A stretch of 50,726 bases of DNA from Clostridiales bacterium. Its GTDB lineage: Bacteria > Bacillota_A > Clostridia > Christensenellales > Pumilibacteraceae. The notes beneath the pieces are model-generated. The model had not been told where the DNA came from. It was given only the letters and a program-made list of their open reading frames with translations, and made no database searches. The position numbers were made by a program, and so were the translations under genes. The stretch spans positions 1 to 50,726 of the forward strand of contig JAISDO010000020.1 in NCBI GenBank assembly GCA_031264755.1, given 5' to 3'. Shown here piece after piece: positions 7,657-16,435 of the stretch (the first letter of the stretch is position 1; each line of letters starts with the position of its first letter).

Positions 7657-8517
7657 ATGTTGGAGTATATTGACAAATCTAGGGTGCATTGCAACAAATC
7701 ATTGGTCAATCTCAATAGCTACAGATTGGGTGGTAGTGCTAGATATGTACTATATCTACACAATCATGAAGTCAAACGAGTTGTAGAAGATATCAAAGAC
7801 ATAATGCCATATGTAGTACTAGGACTTGGTTGCAATGTCCTAGTGTCTGATAGTGGATACGAGGGTGCTGTCATACGTTTGGTAGACGACAATATACATA
7901 GGCATGAGGACGGGTTGATTGTAGACGCTGGAGCTAATTTGGCTGTGGTGTTGCAATATGCTTGTCAATGTGGATTGAGTGGATTGGAGTGGGCTACAGG
8001 GTTGCCGTCTACAGTAGGGGGTGCTATATTTGGAAATGCGGGAGCTAGGGGCAAGTGTATAGCAGATAGCCTAATGAGTTGCCAAATATTGCACAAAAGT
8101 GGTATAATCCAACTGACACACAGACAGTGCAATTTTGCTTATCGGTATAGTGTATTGCAAGATATGGATGCTATAGTTTTGCAGGCGAGTTTTGGATTGA
8201 CTCAATCTACAGTTGATATTGTGAGGAGCAATATGAATGTCATACGACAATTGCGTAACAATATCAGGGGATTGTGTGCAGGTAGCGTCTTCAAAAATAG
8301 TACTCAGCAAGCTGGCAAGTTGATAGATGATTGTGGGCTCAAAGGGACTAAGATCGGTGGAGCTATGGTGTCGCAGTTGCATGCCAATTGGATAATCAAT
8401 GATGGTACTGCCACTGCTACAGATGTGTACAATCTAATACAGTTAGTGCAATCTAGAGTACTAGATATACATGGTATACAGTTGCAACTAGAGCTAAGAT
8501 TGATAGGTGAATTTTAG
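7657..8517 (+). CDS. murB: UDP-N-acetylenolpyruvoylglucosamine reductase
   Basis: MurB reduces UDP-GlcNAc-enolpyruvate to UDP-MurNAc with NADPH and FAD, the second committed step of peptidoglycan synthesis. The 286-residue protein is of the shorter Gram-positive type. Visible marks are the FAD-binding start LNSYRLGGSARYVLY, VLGLGCNVLVSDSGYEGAVIRL, GLSGLEWATGLPSTVGGAIFG, and AGSVFKN with the catalytic serine. The end LKGTKIGGAMVSQLHANWIIN is followed by TATDVYNLI. The in-frame extension back to 7498 is hydrophobic and unrelated, so ATG 7657 is preferred. No Shine-Dalgarno site is present. A TATACT at 7646-7651 sits 5 bases before ATG, but no good -35 box was found. Confidence 0.95.
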   Translation: MLEYIDKSRVHCNKSLVNLNSYRLGGSARYVLYLHNHEVKRVVEDIKDIMPYVVLGLGCNVLVSDSGYEGAVIRLVDDNIHRHEDGLIVDAGANLAVVLQYACQCGLSGLEWATGLPSTVGGAIFGNAGARGKCIADSLMSCQILHKSGIIQLTHRQCNFAYRYSVLQDMDAIVLQASFGLTQSTVDIVRSNMNVIRQLRNNIRGLCAGSVFKNSTQQAGKLIDDCGLKGTKIGGAMVSQLHANWIINDGTATATDVYNLIQLVQSRVLDIHGIQLQLELRLIGEF

Positions 8518-8573
8518 GTGCGACTTAGCCGTGCTATTGATCAGATTTGCACTTGAGGCGTGCGTCAATTATT

Positions 8574-9341
8574 ATGGCATTTTGGGGAGATTATCATACA
8601 CATACACCACATAGTCATGGCAAATCTACAATGAGACAAAATGTCCAACGTGCTAGAGAGTTGGGGCTCAAGGAGATTGCAATAACTGACCATGGCTTTG
8701 GGCATAGATTGTACAATGTAGATCGCAAACAATGGCCTTCAATAAGCCAAGAACATGCGGAGATTGTACGTGATTTTCCTGATATCAAAGTTTATTTGGG
8801 ACTAGAGACCAACCTAATAAGTCCGCAAGGAGACTTGGATATATTGGATAGTGACTTAGAGTATTTGCAAATTATTGTGGCAGGATACCATAGGATGGTC
8901 AAGCCCAACAAGTTTGGAGACAACTTTGGCTTTTATCTACCCAATGGAATTGGCAATTTGATAGGTGTGCACACTAAGAGACTATTGAGACGCAATACCG
9001 ATGCCTACATCAAAGCTATAGAGAGATATCCAATAGACATAATAAGTCATCCGCAATTTAGTATGCGAGTAGATATATTAGAAGTAGCTAAGGCAGCAGC
9101 ACACTATGGTACTTATCTAGAACTCAACGGCAAACGTATCAAATCTACAGATAGAGAGATATTGGATACGCTAGAGCGTACAGACGTGATGTATATAGCG
9201 GACAGTGATGCTCATAGTTTGGGCAGAGTAGGAGATTTTGGTCTGCCGTTGTCAGTTATCGAGCGTATCAAGATGCCGTATAGTAGGCTTGCTAATTGGG
9301 ACAAATTGCCTGTGTTTAGGTCTCATCAATCTAAGACTTAG
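8574..9341 (+). CDS. PHP-domain metal-dependent phosphoesterase
   Basis: The 255-residue cytosolic protein belongs to the PHP (polymerase and histidinol phosphatase) superfamily, which uses a cluster of divalent metals. Metal ligands are visible in GDYHTHTPHSHG (residues 5-16), ITDHG, GLETN, AGYHRM, SHPQF and DSDAHSLGR. It resembles the YcdX type more than histidinol phosphatase. The physiological substrate is not known for this group. It lies between murB and a phosphoribosyltransferase gene. ATG 8574 gives the tight N-terminus expected before the first HxH motif. GAGG at 8555-8558 is too far for a good ribosome site. Confidence 0.88.
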   Translation: MAFWGDYHTHTPHSHGKSTMRQNVQRARELGLKEIAITDHGFGHRLYNVDRKQWPSISQEHAEIVRDFPDIKVYLGLETNLISPQGDLDILDSDLEYLQIIVAGYHRMVKPNKFGDNFGFYLPNGIGNLIGVHTKRLLRRNTDAYIKAIERYPIDIISHPQFSMRVDILEVAKAAAHYGTYLELNGKRIKSTDREILDTLERTDVMYIADSDAHSLGRVGDFGLPLSVIERIKMPYSRLANWDKLPVFRSHQSKT

Positions 9342-9364
9342 CTAACAAACAAGGGAAAATAAAT

Positions 9365-9907
9365 ATGAACAAAGAATTGTACAAGATAGACATAGCGGGC
9401 AGGATTGAGTACTTGCCTATACTTCCTATAGCTGATATTAAGATTGCTTTTTTTAATTTGCATGGTCATACTCAGTTGACGGAGCATTGTGCTAAGGCTA
9501 TGGCTGATATGGTCTCATCATCTGAGGTGTTGTTGACAGTGGAGAGCAAGGGATTGCAACTCACTCACTGTCTAGCTCGCAATATGGGCATGGATAGGTA
9601 CGGCGTTGCTCGCAAGGTTCACAAGCTGTATATGCAAGATGGTATAAGTACAGAGTATAGATCTATCACTACAGATAGTGTGCAACGTCTATATTTGTCC
9701 TTTGAGGATTCGCAATTAATCAAGGGCAAACGTGTAGCCTTGGTAGATGATGTAGTATCCACAGGGGGAAGTCTAGCCGCATTGCGTCAGTTGGCTGTAG
9801 ATGCAGGTGCTATAGTTGATACTTGTTGCTGTGTACTTGCCGAAGGTGATGCTTCTCTTAGGACGGATATACAATTTTTGGCTTCTATACCTATTATCAA
9901 GCAATAG
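9365..9907 (+). CDS. Phosphoribosyltransferase, adenine-PRT-like
   Basis: This type I phosphoribosyltransferase transfers the ribose phosphate of PRPP, probably to a purine base. In the 180-residue protein the PRPP-binding loop VALVDDVVSTGGSL lies at about residues 123-136. The upstream segment EVLLTVESKGLQL occupies the place of the usual APRTase substrate loop. The fold resembles Apt, but the N-terminal hood region differs, so I leave the symbol open; a PurR/Xpt-like regulator without a DNA-binding domain is an alternative. AAGGG at 9351-9355 lies 9 bases before ATG 9365. An intrinsic terminator follows at 9937. Confidence 0.85.
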   Translation: MNKELYKIDIAGRIEYLPILPIADIKIAFFNLHGHTQLTEHCAKAMADMVSSSEVLLTVESKGLQLTHCLARNMGMDRYGVARKVHKLYMQDGISTEYRSITTDSVQRLYLSFEDSQLIKGKRVALVDDVVSTGGSLAALRQLAVDAGAIVDTCCCVLAEGDASLRTDIQFLASIPIIKQ

Positions 9908-9936
9908 CAATTTTTATAGTTGACTGTACTTGCTAA

Positions 9937-9976
9937 GCATTAAGTATCGTTGTTTTGCGGTGCTTAATGCGTTTTT
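9937..9976 (+). terminator. Intrinsic terminator after the phosphoribosyltransferase gene
   Basis: GCATTAAG (9937-9944) pairs with CTTAATGC (9963-9970) and is followed by GTTTTTG. The stem is 8 bp and the loop 18 bases. Confidence 0.7.
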
Positions 9977-10039
9977 GTAATATACACAACAAGTAGTTGT
10001 CAAGATTGATTATTATATAATAATTAGTCTTGACAATGA

Positions 10040-10068
10040 TTGCAATCCAAACAATAATGTGATACAAT
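10040..10068 (+). promoter_or_regulatory. Promoter upstream of the ZIP transporter
   Basis: TTGCAA (10040-10045) and TACAAT (10063-10068) are separated by 17 bases, predicting a start near 10075. A second, weaker pair (TTCACA 10120-10125, TAAATT 10144-10149) ends 5 bases before ATG 10155 and could give a leaderless transcript. Confidence 0.5.
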
Positions 10069-10154
10069 ATAACAAGACAAAAAACTCATATTGTGGATTT
10101 GCTGATTCAAGGTTGATCATTCACATTATTGAGTATTAGTAAATAAATTATAGT

Positions 10155-11081
10155 ATGAACGAAGTTTTTTTGGCTTTTTTGATGACGTTGATTGCGGGGG
10201 TGTCCACGGGTATAGGTAGTATCATAGCACTATTTGCTAAACGCACTAATACCAAATTTTTGTCCTTTAGTCTTGGTTTCTCGGCAGGGGTGATGGTATA
10301 TGTGTCTATGATAGAGATCTTTTTCAAAAGTTTGGATGCTCTGACTGTGTCATTTGGTAATAAGGTTGGATATTTGTGGACCATAATTGCTTTTTTTGGC
10401 GGTATGGTATTGGTTGGCACTATAGATAGATTGATACCGCAACGCACCAATTTGCACGAGTATCAAAGCACACCTGCTCGCAAGGACGTGGATGTCCTTG
10501 AGACTACAAGACAATATCTTGAGCACATGTCAAGTTTGGACAATGTGCAAGATACGCTTGTGTCTTCTGGTGCGATGCAAAGTACTGGATTGCGGTTAGA
10601 TAGCCGTGTAGATGATTCTACACTATCTAAGTCTCTAATGCGTACAGGCACTCTCACTGCATTGGCTATAGCTATACACAATTTTCCCGAAGGTATAGCT
10701 ACATTCATATCAGCATTGCAGGATACTGCAATAGCAATACCTATAGTTATAGCTATTAGTATACACAATATACCTGAGGGTATAGCGGTGTCAGCGCCTA
10801 TATACTATGCTACAGGCAATAAGAAAAAAGCCTTTTGGTATTCGTTTGTATCGGGGTTGACAGAGCCTATAGGGGCATTGTTGGCATATCTTATACTCAT
10901 GCCCTTTATTAGTGATACTGTATTTGGTATATTGTTTGCTATGGTGGCAGGCATAATGGTCTTTATATCATTAGATCAATTATTGCCTTCGGCTAGGGCA
11001 TATGGACATCACCATTTGGCAGTCTATGGATTGGTTGCCGGAATGATGGTGATGGCAATTAGTTTGTGGTTGTTTGTTTAG
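10155..11081 (+). CDS. ZIP-family divalent metal transporter (ZupT-like)
   Basis: ZIP proteins import zinc or other divalent metals across the cytoplasmic membrane. The 308-residue protein has about eight hydrophobic segments. The two metal-site helices carry HNFPEGIATF (about residues 175-184) and HNIPEGIAVS (about 207-216), the hallmark of the ZupT/GufA group. A polar loop of about 65 residues, at about 98-160, separates the third and fourth segments. It is rich in Asp, Ser and Thr but not in His. There is no clear Shine-Dalgarno site at ATG 10155. The gene stands alone between two terminators; zinc-dependent control is plausible but no Zur-like operator was recognised. Confidence 0.92.
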   Translation: MNEVFLAFLMTLIAGVSTGIGSIIALFAKRTNTKFLSFSLGFSAGVMVYVSMIEIFFKSLDALTVSFGNKVGYLWTIIAFFGGMVLVGTIDRLIPQRTNLHEYQSTPARKDVDVLETTRQYLEHMSSLDNVQDTLVSSGAMQSTGLRLDSRVDDSTLSKSLMRTGTLTALAIAIHNFPEGIATFISALQDTAIAIPIVIAISIHNIPEGIAVSAPIYYATGNKKKAFWYSFVSGLTEPIGALLAYLILMPFISDTVFGILFAMVAGIMVFISLDQLLPSARAYGHHHLAVYGLVAGMMVMAISLWLFV

Positions 11082-11113
11082 ATTTGACTGAATTTAGCAA
11101 TATGTTTATTAAC

Positions 11114-11153
11114 CCAAGTCAATAACGTACATCGTTGTTAACTTGGCTTTTTT
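11114..11153 (+). terminator. Intrinsic terminator after the ZIP gene
   Basis: CCAAGTCAATAACG (11114-11127) pairs with CGTTGTTAACTTGG (11133-11146) with two mismatches around a 5-base loop, and is followed by C and six T. Confidence 0.85.
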
Positions 11154-11229
11154 GTCAACAAACAACAAAACTGGATTTTTAAGATTAGATTCAAATTCAA
11201 AATTATTATATTATAGTAATAAAAATGTA

Positions 11230-11258
11230 TTGACAATGTTTTGTTTGTTATGTATAAT
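11230..11258 (+). promoter_or_regulatory. Consensus promoter of the accessory surface-protein gene
   Basis: TTGACA (11230-11235) and TATAAT (11253-11258) are both perfect and exactly 17 bases apart in AT-rich DNA. The start should be near 11265, giving a 32-base leader with GGGAG at 11282-11286 before ATG 11297. Confidence 0.85.
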
Positions 11259-11296
11259 ATTAAATATATAATATAGTTTATGGGAGTTAGTATATA

Positions 11297-12890
11297 ATGA
11301 TAAAAAATATTAATATAGCAACTCATAGTAGTGCAATAAATATAGATTGTACACAGTAATGTTGTTGATGTGTATAATACCATTGACATCAATAGGTGTA
11401 TGTGTAGTCAATTGTAAAGCAAGTGTAGTCAATGCTACTACTATGCTCAATTCTCAAAATATTACAACGTATGAGAAATTTGGAGTCAACCACAAATTTA
11501 ACAAAATAGATTTGTACAGTGATAATTATGTCAGTGATGAACAAGATATTGTAGGGTCAAGTATCAATAAGTATGATGACAAATTAGATGGACAATTTGA
11601 TGAGTATAATCTAGAAAAATTGGATAATAAGATAGTTTTTGATAGCAATACAAGTCAATCTATGCAAGTAGATAATATACTTAAATCACTCAATATCAAA
11701 AATAGTCAAAATAATTCGATAGACAATTATATTGATGGCAAGGACGTAGACCAAATATTGTATATACCGGACTATGATGTAGCTAATATAAATAATGGCA
11801 CATTGGTACAAAAGCTAGATATAACCCAAATGATAATTTTAGAGCAAATTTCCAAGTTAGTTTTGATATTGACTTGTTGCAATATACTTTGGATGTATAC
11901 TTATACAATGAGTATGATGAAATTGTAGATAGTTATAGCCAAACAGTAGATGCGTATGTCAATGACAATGGTGTGTTGGATGCAATGTTTGAGTTGAATG
12001 ATAGACGTATCTCGTTGACAGAAATGCGTAATATTGTAGATAGCGTCAACACTAGAGTATGGTGGATAGTAGCGTTGGCTGTTGTAGGTGTAGTTGTTGC
12101 TATAGTGGTAGTAATGAATGCCGTCGAAAAATCAATAGCACAATCTAACTACAATCACAATCTATCACTAGAAGCCAACAAAGATCTTGTAGGTTCTACT
12201 GGCGGTGGTGGCGGAGGCGGTGGTTCTGGCAAGAATGACCAAGAATCAATGTTTTTTAGGGGTGTTAATAATGCTCCAACAATGGATGGTGTTTATCAAG
12301 GTTTTTATATTACTCGACAACAAGAAGCGAACAAAAATGGATACAAAAGCAATAACTACAAAGTTGGACTAGCCAAATTTGGTGATGTTGGTTGTGGTAT
12401 AGCAGCTGTATACAATATGATGGTAGCACGAGAAGAAACCAAAATATACAAGCAATACAAGTATCTTAGTCATGTTATATATGTTATGGAGATGTATTCT
12501 ATTACTATCTCATTAGGGCTAGGGTATTTTGGCAGCAACCCATTCGAAATATACAAATATCTAGACAAAGAGAGTATCAAGTATACACAACATATAGGGG
12601 CAAATATATTGACAGGTGCCAACTCTTTGGACAGGGCAGTGTTTGACAATGCATTAGCGAATGCTCCAATAGGTACACAAACAATTATTTGTACATGGAA
12701 TAGCACACTTACCAAAGGTGGTCATTTATTTTTTGCTATCAAAACAATAGGTAAAGATGACAAAGGTAATTCTGCAATAGTCTATAGGTCATATAACATG
12801 ATAGGGAGCGTTTCTTATTATGATGTTTTTGCACCTAATGAACTCAAGACAGGGACTACTTTTTTGAGTGGATATATAATACAACCTTGA
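11297..12890 (+). pseudogene. Surface C39-like cysteine peptidase gene, out of frame twice
   Basis: One gene seems to run from ATG 11297, but it needs two frame changes. The promoter and GGGAG site point to ATG 11297, whose frame stops after 20 codons at 11357-11359. A second frame, open from 11332, gives a signal-peptide-like MLLMCIIPLTSIGVCVVN and an Asn/Asp-rich region to 11928. The third frame, open from 11796, continues a beta-rich segment (FDIDLLQYTLDVYLYNEYDE), then a membrane helix (WWIVALAVVGVVVAIVVV), eight glycines in a row, and a C-terminal papain/C39-like domain. That domain has Cys in GDVGCGIAAVYN and His in GGHLFFAIK. Both shifts are -1 in effect, equal to a lost base each. Decay, phase variation or sequence error are all possible. 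Confidence 0.6.
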
Positions 12891-12900
12891 GGAGAGAATG

Positions 12901-13488
12901 ATGAAAATATTGTTGTCTTGCAAGAGAGTTGTATTGTTGAGTGTTGTGTTGAGCTTATTTTGCTTTGCTTGTGCTTGTACAGACTATGGTGATGTATATA
13001 TTTTTAGGTACGAAAATGGTTCTTTGATTAGTAGTGGGATTGATTATGATATACAAATCGACTTTTTGATTGATATAGATGTTGTCACTGGACCTCTTCA
13101 TGATGACAAAAAAGAATACTTGGAAAAGCACAAAAATGGAACAATTAGACATCTTGATGGAGAGCTAATCAAGGAATTTATGATTGTTGCTCGTGACAAT
13201 CTCCATATGATTGAATTTTATCCCAAGTGGGAAATTGTACTCGAAGTTGTGTCTACTACTAGTAGCATTTATTACAAGAGGCCGGTTGTAGGCTCTTTGC
13301 CTATACTTGTATTGCAATACGAAGTTGAACTAACAGACAAGAATAATGGGGATGATGGGAGTTATACAACACGTCAAAGAGATTTGGTATGCAAAGTAAT
13401 AGACGACCATGTATTTGGCTTTGAATACGATACAATCAGGCTCAATTGGCATCCCGATGAGAGCAATAGCAAGATCGTGAGTAAGTAA
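12901..13488 (+). CDS. Predicted lipoprotein, first of a tandem pair
   Basis: The 195-residue protein has a positively charged start and hydrophobic core (VVLLSVVLSLFCF) followed by ACAC, which can serve as a lipobox, so it should be lipid-anchored outside the membrane. The mature part has no recognised domain. It aligns with the next gene: YGDVYIFRYENGSLISSGID here against the YYFAYYDGMLVGSENG region there, and both end in a FG...W-P motif. GAGGAGAG at 12889-12896 favours ATG 12901 over the adjacent ATG 12898 and overlaps the stop of the peptidase gene, so the genes are probably co-transcribed. Confidence 0.75.
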   Translation: MKILLSCKRVVLLSVVLSLFCFACACTDYGDVYIFRYENGSLISSGIDYDIQIDFLIDIDVVTGPLHDDKKEYLEKHKNGTIRHLDGELIKEFMIVARDNLHMIEFYPKWEIVLEVVSTTSSIYYKRPVVGSLPILVLQYEVELTDKNNGDDGSYTTRQRDLVCKVIDDHVFGFEYDTIRLNWHPDESNSKIVSK

Positions 13489-13526
13489 GATTGTATCGCA
13501 ATAATTTGCGTAGTAATGGAGGTGCA

Positions 13527-14102
13527 ATGTCAAAAATTGTGTGTCGTAAGAACATTGGACTAGTTGTCATAATTCTTAGCTTGTTCTCGCTTGTTGCGTG
13601 TAGACCGCCACCACCGATGAGAGCCAACCTATATTATTTTGCTTATTATGACGGGATGTTGGTTGGTAGTGAAAATGGTTGGACAATCAAAATCAACTTT
13701 TCTAAGCAATTTGGTATATCTTTATCCAATGATGAAGATATAAAAGACCTAACATCCAACCATATGGTAGGTACAATTGTAAATCCAGATGGCACTGTTG
13801 TGGATTTTGCAATGTATATAGAATATTATTCTAGGTATGTGGTAGACCAACATAGAGAACAACAGAGACTTGTATTCTTTACCAATTGGGATACTATAGA
13901 AGATGAAGATGGGTATATTCACCGAATACCTGTTGATGACTCTGAATATCTATTAGATATGGATTTTGTAGTAGTGGATGGTGATATCGGCAACAAAGAG
14001 GTTCGCTCAACTATGGGCAAAGATTTGGTGTTCGAATTGCACAAAAGCTATATGTTTGGCAATTTTCCTAGACAAATCAAAATGAAGTGGATGCCTAACT
14101 AG
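13527..14102 (+). CDS. Predicted lipoprotein, second of a tandem pair
   Basis: The 191-residue protein has a classical lipoprotein signal: basic N-terminus, hydrophobic core LVVIILSLFSL and lipobox LVAC at about residues 22-25, followed by RPPPP. It is a diverged paralogue of the preceding gene, sharing the (F/Y)YFxYxxGxL start, a G-T-(I/V)-x-(x)-D-G segment and the C-terminal MFGN...KMKWMP. GGAGG at 13518-13522 lies 4 bases before ATG 13527. A strong hairpin terminator follows at once, so the peptidase gene and both lipoproteins form one unit. Function unknown; a surface module with the peptidase is the best guess. Confidence 0.8.
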   Translation: MSKIVCRKNIGLVVIILSLFSLVACRPPPPMRANLYYFAYYDGMLVGSENGWTIKINFSKQFGISLSNDEDIKDLTSNHMVGTIVNPDGTVVDFAMYIEYYSRYVVDQHREQQRLVFFTNWDTIEDEDGYIHRIPVDDSEYLLDMDFVVVDGDIGNKEVRSTMGKDLVFELHKSYMFGNFPRQIKMKWMPN

Positions 14103-14105
14103 AGA

Positions 14106-14153
14106 GTGTGGTTGGAATGTATATTCAACATATACATTCCAACCACACATTTT
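14106..14153 (+). terminator. 18-bp perfect hairpin terminator ending the accessory unit
   Basis: Positions 14106-14123 pair perfectly with 14131-14148 around a 7-base loop (TTCAACA). The stem begins three bases after the stop codon of the second lipoprotein and is followed by ATTTTG. Confidence 0.8.
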
Positions 14154-14412
14154 GTATATGCTCTGCATATATCTATATTTATTAGATTGTATGCGTTGAT
14201 ATGTTTGGCAATATATTTATATTGTGGTATTATATAATAGGTGTTGTATTGCTTGATTGATGTAGAGCGTATTTATTTTGTTGTGTTAGAGTAGCGTTGG
14301 TTGTAGATACAATAGTGTATAATTGATGTGGGTGTTGATACTAGACGGCAATAAGATTGGTTGTATAGTGCAGTTGTTGTATATCTGATGTTCATTTGGT
14401 TGGTTGTGATAT
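14154..14412 (+). promoter_or_regulatory. Upstream region of dnaG, no gene seen
   Basis: This stretch holds no plausible gene. A TATAAT lies at 14318-14323 with TTGGTT at 14297-14302 (spacer only 15), a weak promoter candidate. The 20 bases before the dnaG ATG contain a T/G-rich tract (TTGGTTGGTTGTG) rather than a Shine-Dalgarno site. Confidence 0.3.
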
Positions 14413-16236
14413 ATGGACGGAACAATAAGTCAATTGTTGGGCAAGATAGATATAATTGACATTGTATCTAAATATGTTCCACTGAAACAAAAGGGTGATA
14501 GCTTTTGGGCTAATTGCCCATTTCATCATGAGAAGACGGCGTCATTTAGTGTATCACAGTCCAAACAAGTCTACTATTGTTTTGGTTGTAAGGAAGCTGG
14601 CAATGCAATAAGCTTTGTACGTAAGATAGAGAACAGTGACTTCTGGGACGGTATCAAGATACTGTGTAGACATGCAGGGCTAGAAGTACCACAACAGGAC
14701 TTTGTCAAAACCAACAACGACTACAGCAAAAAAGAAAAATTGTACAAATTGCTCAAAGATGCTGCTATCCATTATCATCACAATCTCAAATTGCCCGAAG
14801 GTCGTGTTGCTTGCGAGTATCTTCAATCGAGGGGCGTCACTCAAGACCTTGTTATCAAGTTTGGTCTAGGCGTATCTATCAAGTCTAGAGCAATACAGTA
14901 CCTTGTAGACAGGGGGCACTCTCTGACAGATATAGTAGATGCCGGGATAGCTATGCATAGCAACAAAAGCAACAATCATAGCAGTTCTAATGCGGATGTG
15001 ATATCTATAGGGTTAGAATATCAAAATATTGATAATCATTATGATGTCTTCTATGGTAGGTTGATGGTACCCATAATCAACAATACTGGTGATGTTGTTG
15101 GATTTGGTGGTAGAGATCTAACGGACAACAAAGAGATTGCCAAGTATCGCAATAGCAAACAAGGTACTGTTTTTGACAAGTCCAATATAGTGTACTCAAT
15201 CAACAATCTTAAGAAGATTAAACAAAGCAAGGGTAGTGTGCCTTATGTAATATTGGTTGAGGGATACTTTGATGTAATTGCTCTACATGGAGCGGGGTTT
15301 GATACAGCGGTAGCTTGTATGGGGACTGCGTTGACGTCCAAACAAGCAAGACAGATCAAAAATTATTCTACTAATGTGTACATAAGTTTTGATGGAGATA
15401 CTGCTGGCAACATGGCTACACTCAGGAGTCTGGACATACTGTCACAAGTTGGGCTAGTGGTGAGAGTTCTCAAATTGCCCAATGGTGATGATCCTGATAG
15501 TTTTATCAAGAGACAGGGTAGACAGGCATATCAAGACTTGATCAATGATGCTGATACGCTACCAAAATTCAGACTCAATACATTGTATGACAATTATTTT
15601 GGAGATGGCCATCTATCAGACCCAGCCAAGCGGACTGCCTTTGCTAAGGAAGGTTGTCAAGTCATTGCATCTTTAGGTGATCCAGTGCAACAAGAAGAAT
15701 ATAGACGTCTATTGTCACAACTCAGTGGATATTCGGTAGAGACCTTGCAAGCTCAACAAGACCGCGAAGACACAGTGTTGCAAGATCAAGCTGGTGTGAG
15801 TTTTTACAATAGTGACAATACTCTGATCAATGCATTGGACTACGTAATGGCGTCTATTGTTCAATCCAAGGATTGGGTAGACTACAGTAGAGATATTGGG
15901 GACTTGTTGGATACAGGCTTGCATCAACAGATATACGATATAGGCTTGCATAGCTTCAAGCAAGGGATAGTCCCTAATTACTCAGTATTGTACAGTCAAC
16001 TAGACGATACTGAGTGTCAAAAACTGACCGCCTTGCTCAATTACTCGTTTGTGGCAATTGACAACAATATTGAGTATCGCAATTGCGTTGGAAGATTGCG
16101 TATAAGAGCATTAGAAGAAGAGAAATCCAAATTATTGGAATCGCCCAATGCTAACAATGATATCAATATAATAACGCAAGTAGATAGCCTAAGCAAACAA
16201 ATAAAAAATATACAAAGGCAAATACTGCCAAGTTAA
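14413..16236 (+). CDS. dnaG: DNA primase
   Basis: DnaG lays RNA primers at the replication fork with the DnaB helicase. The 607-residue protein shows the full bacterial layout. The N-terminal CHC2 zinc site is CPFHHEKTASF...YCFGCKEAGN at about residues 36-65, and FYGRLMVPI and GFGGR follow in the core. The Toprim catalytic part is VILVEGYFDVIALHGAGF with the acidic SFDGDTAGN. The C-terminal region that would meet DnaB is diverged. It precedes rpoD, as in the classical macromolecular synthesis operon, but rpsU is about 22 kb away rather than beside it. No Shine-Dalgarno site lies before ATG 14413. Confidence 0.97.
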   Translation: MDGTISQLLGKIDIIDIVSKYVPLKQKGDSFWANCPFHHEKTASFSVSQSKQVYYCFGCKEAGNAISFVRKIENSDFWDGIKILCRHAGLEVPQQDFVKTNNDYSKKEKLYKLLKDAAIHYHHNLKLPEGRVACEYLQSRGVTQDLVIKFGLGVSIKSRAIQYLVDRGHSLTDIVDAGIAMHSNKSNNHSSSNADVISIGLEYQNIDNHYDVFYGRLMVPIINNTGDVVGFGGRDLTDNKEIAKYRNSKQGTVFDKSNIVYSINNLKKIKQSKGSVPYVILVEGYFDVIALHGAGFDTAVACMGTALTSKQARQIKNYSTNVYISFDGDTAGNMATLRSLDILSQVGLVVRVLKLPNGDDPDSFIKRQGRQAYQDLINDADTLPKFRLNTLYDNYFGDGHLSDPAKRTAFAKEGCQVIASLGDPVQQEEYRRLLSQLSGYSVETLQAQQDREDTVLQDQAGVSFYNSDNTLINALDYVMASIVQSKDWVDYSRDIGDLLDTGLHQQIYDIGLHSFKQGIVPNYSVLYSQLDDTECQKLTALLNYSFVAIDNNIEYRNCVGRLRIRALEEEKSKLLESPNANNDINIITQVDSLSKQIKNIQRQILPS

Positions 16237-16306
16237 GTAATTGATTGTACTAATTAAGTGTGTTTGTATAAATATATGCTTGTATATTGGTTCTGCTAAG
16301 TATGTG

Positions 16307-16335
16307 TTGCAATCTAACTAAGCAACAAATATTAT
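16307..16335 (+). promoter_or_regulatory. Candidate promoter between dnaG and rpoD
   Basis: TTGCAA (16307-16312) and TATTAT (16330-16335) are separated by 17 bases in the 199-base gap. This would give rpoD its own transcript with a leader of about 94 bases. Confidence 0.45.
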
Positions 16336-16435
16336 GCTCTATAGGATGCATTGAATGTGAATCATCGTATTGCACATTAGCTAAGTACAATTTGCTTAAG
16401 TTAGGTATAGATTATTTATTTTTTTAAGGGTAAAA

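Noticed and set aside
11302..11308. A AAA AAT slippery heptamer in the peptidase gene
   Set aside because: It is in the right phase for -1 slipping, but the -1 frame meets TAA at 11311-11313, so it cannot join to the downstream frame.
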